A stretch of 50,625 nt of DNA, from the NCBI GenBank assembly GCA_903935205.1, contig CAIZQU010000116.1, positions 1-50,625 of the forward strand, in the 5' to 3' direction. A program made the position numbers and the translations under genes. Of the stretch, positions 46,961-50,625 are shown one piece after another. Each line of letters opens with the position of its first letter. The stretch's first letter is position 1. The stretch comes from an uncultured cyanobacterium. Lineage in GTDB: Bacteria > Cyanobacteriota > Cyanobacteriia > PCC-6307 > Cyanobiaceae. Under the pieces are notes generated by a model. The model was not told the DNA's origin. It saw only the letters and a program-made list of their open reading frames with translations, and searched no databases.

Positions 46961-49141
46961 ATGCTGAACAGCTGGTCGCCACCGCTGGTGCACAGCAGCG
47001 CCGGAGCCTCCCATCGGCGCCGGGGCCAGCCCTGCCAGGATGCCTCCCTGATGGCCGAGCTGGCCGGGGCCGATGGCACGGCCCTCACCCTGATGGCCGT
47101 CGCCGATGGCCATGGAGCGCCGGCCTATCGCCACAGCGCCGTAGGGAGTGCGGCCGCCTGCCAGGCGGCCGGGGAGGCGGTGGCCGAGGCCCTGGCCCAG
47201 CCCGGTGGGAACTGGCGGCAGCCCGATCCCGACACCCTGGAGCGCTGGCTGGCCCGGGAGCTGCCGGAGGTGATCCGGCGGCGCTGGCTGGCAGCGATCG
47301 GGCGGCACTGGGAGGCTCAGGCAGAGGGGAAGACGGCGCCACCGTTCCAGCCGCGGCCCTACGGCACCACCCTGGGGCTGGTGCTGGTGACAGCGGGCTG
47401 GTGGGCCTGCACCGGCCTGGGGGACTGGGATCTGGTGCTGATCGATGCGGATGGCGCCCGGCTGCTCAGCCAGGAGGAGGGGCTGGGCGGCGGCGGTGAA
47501 GCCACCGCCAGCCTGGCGGCCGGCGGCTGCGGCGACGGGAGCCGTGGTGGTGGTGATGCGCCGTTCCCCTTCCGCTGGCACTGGTTCGGGCTGGATCCGG
47601 ACGCCTCCCCCTTCGCCCTGGTGCTCAGCACCGACGGCATCCGCAAGTCGTGCGCCAGCGACGCCGATTTCCTGGCCCTGGCCAGCTGGCTGGCCACGGG
47701 CATGGCAGCCCCCGCCCTGGAAGACAGCCTGGAGCGGATCAGCCGCGAGGGCTGTGGCGACGATGTGAGTGTGGCGATCGTGCGCTGGGGAGCGATCGGC
47801 GCGGCATCGCAACCGCAACCGGGTGTTCAGGACCTGCAGGCGGCCCGGGGGCCGCAAGCCAGCGGTCTGGCCGGCGGCGACGCTGATCCGGCCCCGGGCG
47901 GCCGGATCAGCGCAGGTGATCGCCCCCAGGGGTCAGCGATGGCATCGGTGGCCGACCGCGGGACCCTGGCGGCCGGGGTGATGGAGGTTCCCATGGACGA
48001 TCGAGAGGCTCCGGGACCTCCAGGCGGTCGGGGTGGTCCGGGCCGTTCAACGAGCCCGGTCCAGCCGGGCGGCCGCTGGATGGTGGCGGGCCTGATGGGC
48101 CTGGCGGCCGTTGGTACTTCGATCGGCCTGCGGCTGCCCCAGCGGCTGGTGCCGGCCGGCGACCCCCTGGCCCAGGAGGTGGAGCGCCTCTGCGCCAGCC
48201 CGGGCCTGGCTGCGGCGGCCCTCGCCAGCCGCCGCAGCCAGTTCGAGGGACTGCGGCAGGGCCGGCTGCGCCGCGGCGACCTGCTGGCCCAGCAACAGCG
48301 GGACCCCCTCGGAGCCCTGATCGCCAGCACCTTCCCGACCCCGACCCCGAAAGCGAACCCGACAGCGACCGCACCCCCTACGGTGTCCCCATCAGCCGCC
48401 CTTCCCCTCGCCGCTCCATCAGCCGCTTCCGCTCCAGCGGCGGCGACGCCCCCCCCGAGCGCTCAAGCCTCCCCGGCAGCGACCGCGACCGGGGGCATGG
48501 CCAGGCTGGCGGCCCCGGGGCGGCCCTGCCCGGCCCTGAACCAGGCCCTCGACAGCCTCTGGGGCCGCAGCGGAGCAGTGCCAGCCCTCGACCAGGGTCT
48601 GGCCGTTGCCGACGACTCCAGCGGCGGGCCCCGGTCCCAGGCGCCCGCCCCGATGGCCTCCCCCCCAGGGAAGGGTCGGGCCGTGGCGGCGGCAGAGGGA
48701 GCGACAGCCCGCCAGGAGGCGGCGATCCGTACGGTCCTGGCGCTCTACGGCGCCCTGGCCCGCGGCGATGGTGCCAGTGCGCGGGCCTACCTGGGGGCCG
48801 GCGCCGCCGACCAGTTCGATTCCATCCTGTTCCGGCCGTTCGCGAGGGTGGAGCTGGAGGCTCTGAGGCCGATCGTGCGGGCGAGCGAGCAGCAGCCTGA
48901 GGCGAACGGGCAGAACCCGGAGGGTGCGAGCGTCGAGGGCAAACCCCTGGGCGGGGAGCAGCGGCCGGACCAGGAGGGCGGCACCGTGATCCTGGCGGGG
49001 GTGGTGCGGCTGGTGGACCGCGAGGGGCGGATCCAGCGGGAGAGACGCACCTTCCTGGTAGGGCAGGAGGGTGGCGTGATGCGCGTCACCGCCAGCGCCT
49101 TCGGAGCGGTGCTCGAAGCGGACGAACGACAACGGCCATGA
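46961..49141 (+). CDS. PP2C-family protein phosphatase with membrane anchor and C-terminal domain
   Basis: Metal-dependent Ser/Thr phosphatase expected to oppose the kinase. The phosphatase domain is in residues 1-290: RRRGQPCQDASL, metal-site VADGHG (Asp near residue 49), YGTTLGLVLV, LSTDGIRKSC and REGCGDDVSVAIVRW. A Pro/Gly linker leads to one membrane segment at about 372-390 (WMVAGLMGLAAVGTSIGL). The rest is probably periplasmic: a Pro/Thr/Ala-rich stretch (about 450-520) and a C-terminal domain from about 585 (IRTVLALYGALARGDGASA) that resembles NTF2/IMS-like folds by pattern only. The ATG has GAGGGGG just upstream. Total 726 residues, unusually long for TerY-P PP2C proteins. Confidence 0.9.
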   Translation: MLNSWSPPLVHSSAGASHRRRGQPCQDASLMAELAGADGTALTLMAVADGHGAPAYRHSAVGSAAACQAAGEAVAEALAQPGGNWRQPDPDTLERWLARELPEVIRRRWLAAIGRHWEAQAEGKTAPPFQPRPYGTTLGLVLVTAGWWACTGLGDWDLVLIDADGARLLSQEEGLGGGGEATASLAAGGCGDGSRGGGDAPFPFRWHWFGLDPDASPFALVLSTDGIRKSCASDADFLALASWLATGMAAPALEDSLERISREGCGDDVSVAIVRWGAIGAASQPQPGVQDLQAARGPQASGLAGGDADPAPGGRISAGDRPQGSAMASVADRGTLAAGVMEVPMDDREAPGPPGGRGGPGRSTSPVQPGGRWMVAGLMGLAAVGTSIGLRLPQRLVPAGDPLAQEVERLCASPGLAAAALASRRSQFEGLRQGRLRRGDLLAQQQRDPLGALIASTFPTPTPKANPTATAPPTVSPSAALPLAAPSAASAPAAATPPPSAQASPAATATGGMARLAAPGRPCPALNQALDSLWGRSGAVPALDQGLAVADDSSGGPRSQAPAPMASPPGKGRAVAAAEGATARQEAAIRTVLALYGALARGDGASARAYLGAGAADQFDSILFRPFARVELEALRPIVRASEQQPEANGQNPEGASVEGKPLGGEQRPDQEGGTVILAGVVRLVDREGRIQRERRTFLVGQEGGVMRVTASAFGAVLEADERQRP

Positions 49142-49204
49142 CCCGCAAGGGACCATGGCCGCGATGGCTGAAGTGGGGGCGGGCCCTCAGGCGGTCCCGC
49201 GGAA

Positions 49205-49747
<543 letters not shown>

Positions 49748-49773
49748 TTACAAGCCGAGCCGTCCCGGCAATC

Positions 49774-50625
49774 CTGGAACTGCGCGCCGTCCTGCTGTTC
49801 GACATCGATGGCGTGATCCGCGACGTGGCTGGCAGCTACCGCCGCGCCATCGTCGAAACGGTGCACCACTACAGCGGCTGGCGTCCCGATCCGGCGGCGA
49901 TCGACGCGCTCAAGGGCGAAGGCCGTTGGAACAACGACTGGGAGGCCTCCCTGGAGCTGTTGCGCCGCCATGGCGACGATGGCGGCGATGGCGAGCGGCC
50001 TGGGGAGCTGCCGAGCCTGGAGGCGCTGGCGGCGGTGTTCGGAGGCTTCTATTTCGGCGGCGATCCGGAGGGTGATCCGGCCGGATGGCGGGGCTTCATC
50101 GGCTCCGAGCCGCTCCTGGTGGAGCCGCCATTCTTCCGCGAACTGGAGCAGCTCGGCGTCGCCTGGGGGTTCGTGAGCGGGGCGGAGCCGCCCTCGGCGC
50201 GGTTCGTGCTCGAGCGGCGCCTGGCCCTGGTGGATCCGCCCCTGATCGCCATGGGCGACGCCCCAGACAAACCGGACCCGAGCGGCCTGCTGCAGCTGGC
50301 TGAGGCGATCTGCCGTCGCCACGGGGGGCCGGGCCTGGGGCCCAAGGCTCCGCCGGTGGCCTATCTCGGCGACACCGTGGCCGATGTGACCACGGTGCAG
50401 CGGGCCCGCCAGCGGCTGCCCCAGCAGCGCTTCTGGAGCCTCGCCGTGGCGCCGCCCCACCTGCACGGCCCGGAGGCCAGCGAGCGCCGGCGGAGCTACG
50501 AGGAGCAGCTGCGGCAGGCCGGAGCCGATCGGATCCTCCCCCAGACCGCCGCCGTGGCGGACGCGCTGCTGGCGCTGCTGGCGCTGCTGGCCAGCGCAAC
50601 GCTTCCGGCCATGACGTTCCAGGCC
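49774..50625 (+). CDS. HAD-superfamily hydrolase, partial at window end
   Basis: Haloacid dehalogenase-like phosphatase of the cyanobacterial subfamily IA type (TIGR01548-like). Motif I is LLFDIDGVIRDVAGSY with the nucleophile Asp, followed by a cap region (NNDWEASLELLRRHG); motif II is FVSGAEPPSAR, motif III has the lysine in GDAPDKPDP, and motif IV is YLGDTVADV. There is no ATG, GTG or TTG in frame between the upstream stop TAA at 49729 and motif I. Homologues begin MELRA-like, which here corresponds to CTG-GAA-CTG-CGC at 49774, so initiation appears to use CTG. No stop occurs before 50625, so the end lies outside the window. Substrate unknown. Confidence 0.88.
   Translation, partial: MELRAVLLFDIDGVIRDVAGSYRRAIVETVHHYSGWRPDPAAIDALKGEGRWNNDWEASLELLRRHGDDGGDGERPGELPSLEALAAVFGGFYFGGDPEGDPAGWRGFIGSEPLLVEPPFFRELEQLGVAWGFVSGAEPPSARFVLERRLALVDPPLIAMGDAPDKPDPSGLLQLAEAICRRHGGPGLGPKAPPVAYLGDTVADVTTVQRARQRLPQQRFWSLAVAPPHLHGPEASERRRSYEEQLRQAGADRILPQTAAVADALLALLALLASATLPAMTFQA

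Noticed and set aside
44398-47088. An 896-codon minus-strand frame opposite the kinase and vWA genes.
   Set aside because: It lies antisense to genes with well-kept motifs, and its product is low-complexity with no recognisable domain.

Overview
The window is a GC-rich stretch from a picocyanobacterium of the Synechococcus/Cyanobium type. The evidence is a complete kaiA-kaiB-kaiC clock cluster, psbV, petF, ftrV, a PSII-type S4 protein, the cyanobacterial ribosomal protein PSRP-3, and small proteins known only from cyanobacteria (DUF1818, DUF2811, a cyanobacterial RpoZ). The very high GC, the hydrogenase-maturation genes and the full-length KaiA point to a freshwater or brackish Cyanobium-like strain rather than Prochlorococcus. 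This placement is inference from gene content.

Layout, left to right. 0.2-4.1 kb: an exported DUF3616-like protein diverges from hypD-hypE (hydrogenase cofactor maturation); this HypD carries a large low-complexity insert. 4.1-4.5 kb: two short tandem-repeat blocks. 4.5-7.6 kb: kaiABC on the minus strand. 7.8-10.3 kb: rplU-rpmA-truB-yebC (translation). 10.3-11.25 kb: a gene-free block made largely of repeats, with two copies of a 270-bp terminal-inverted-repeat element and one copy of a second repeat. 11.2-17 kb: nagB-like deaminase, a SpoIID-like protein, RNase Z, psbV, a third copy of the element, an unknown protein and petF. 17-25.6 kb: serA-prmA, a small membrane protein with an S4-domain protein, tRNA-Val, murD, an EVE-domain protein, DUF2811, DUF1818 and rpoZ. 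25.6-31.8 kb: an Hsp70-like protein, a membrane-anchored protein, ftrV, pyrR, gpmI, secG, msrB. 31.8-34.2 kb: a gene-poor, less GC-rich segment with an orphan zinc-ribbon-like ORF and three ribbon-helix-helix proteins. It appears to interrupt a gpmI-secG-groEL neighbourhood. 34.2-38.8 kb: groES-groEL under a CIRCE operator, divergent from atpD-atpC. 38.9-39.6 kb: a transaldolase-like aldolase.

39.6-49.1 kb is the most unusual part. A class A penicillin-binding protein with an N-terminal FHA domain diverges, across only 28 bp, from a same-strand run of five genes: a small membrane protein, an FHA membrane protein, a Ser/Thr-kinase-like protein, a von Willebrand A protein and a membrane-anchored PP2C phosphatase. 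The vWA, kinase and phosphatase genes form the triad known as TerY-P. Here they sit with two phosphothreonine-reading FHA proteins and a cell-wall synthase, and no other ter genes are visible. A rhomboid-like membrane protein converges on the PBP gene. I infer a phosphorylation-controlled cell-wall module.

49.2-50.6 kb: PSRP-3, and a HAD-family hydrolase that runs off the window and appears to begin at a CTG codon. No CRISPR array, transposase gene, integrase or rRNA was seen.
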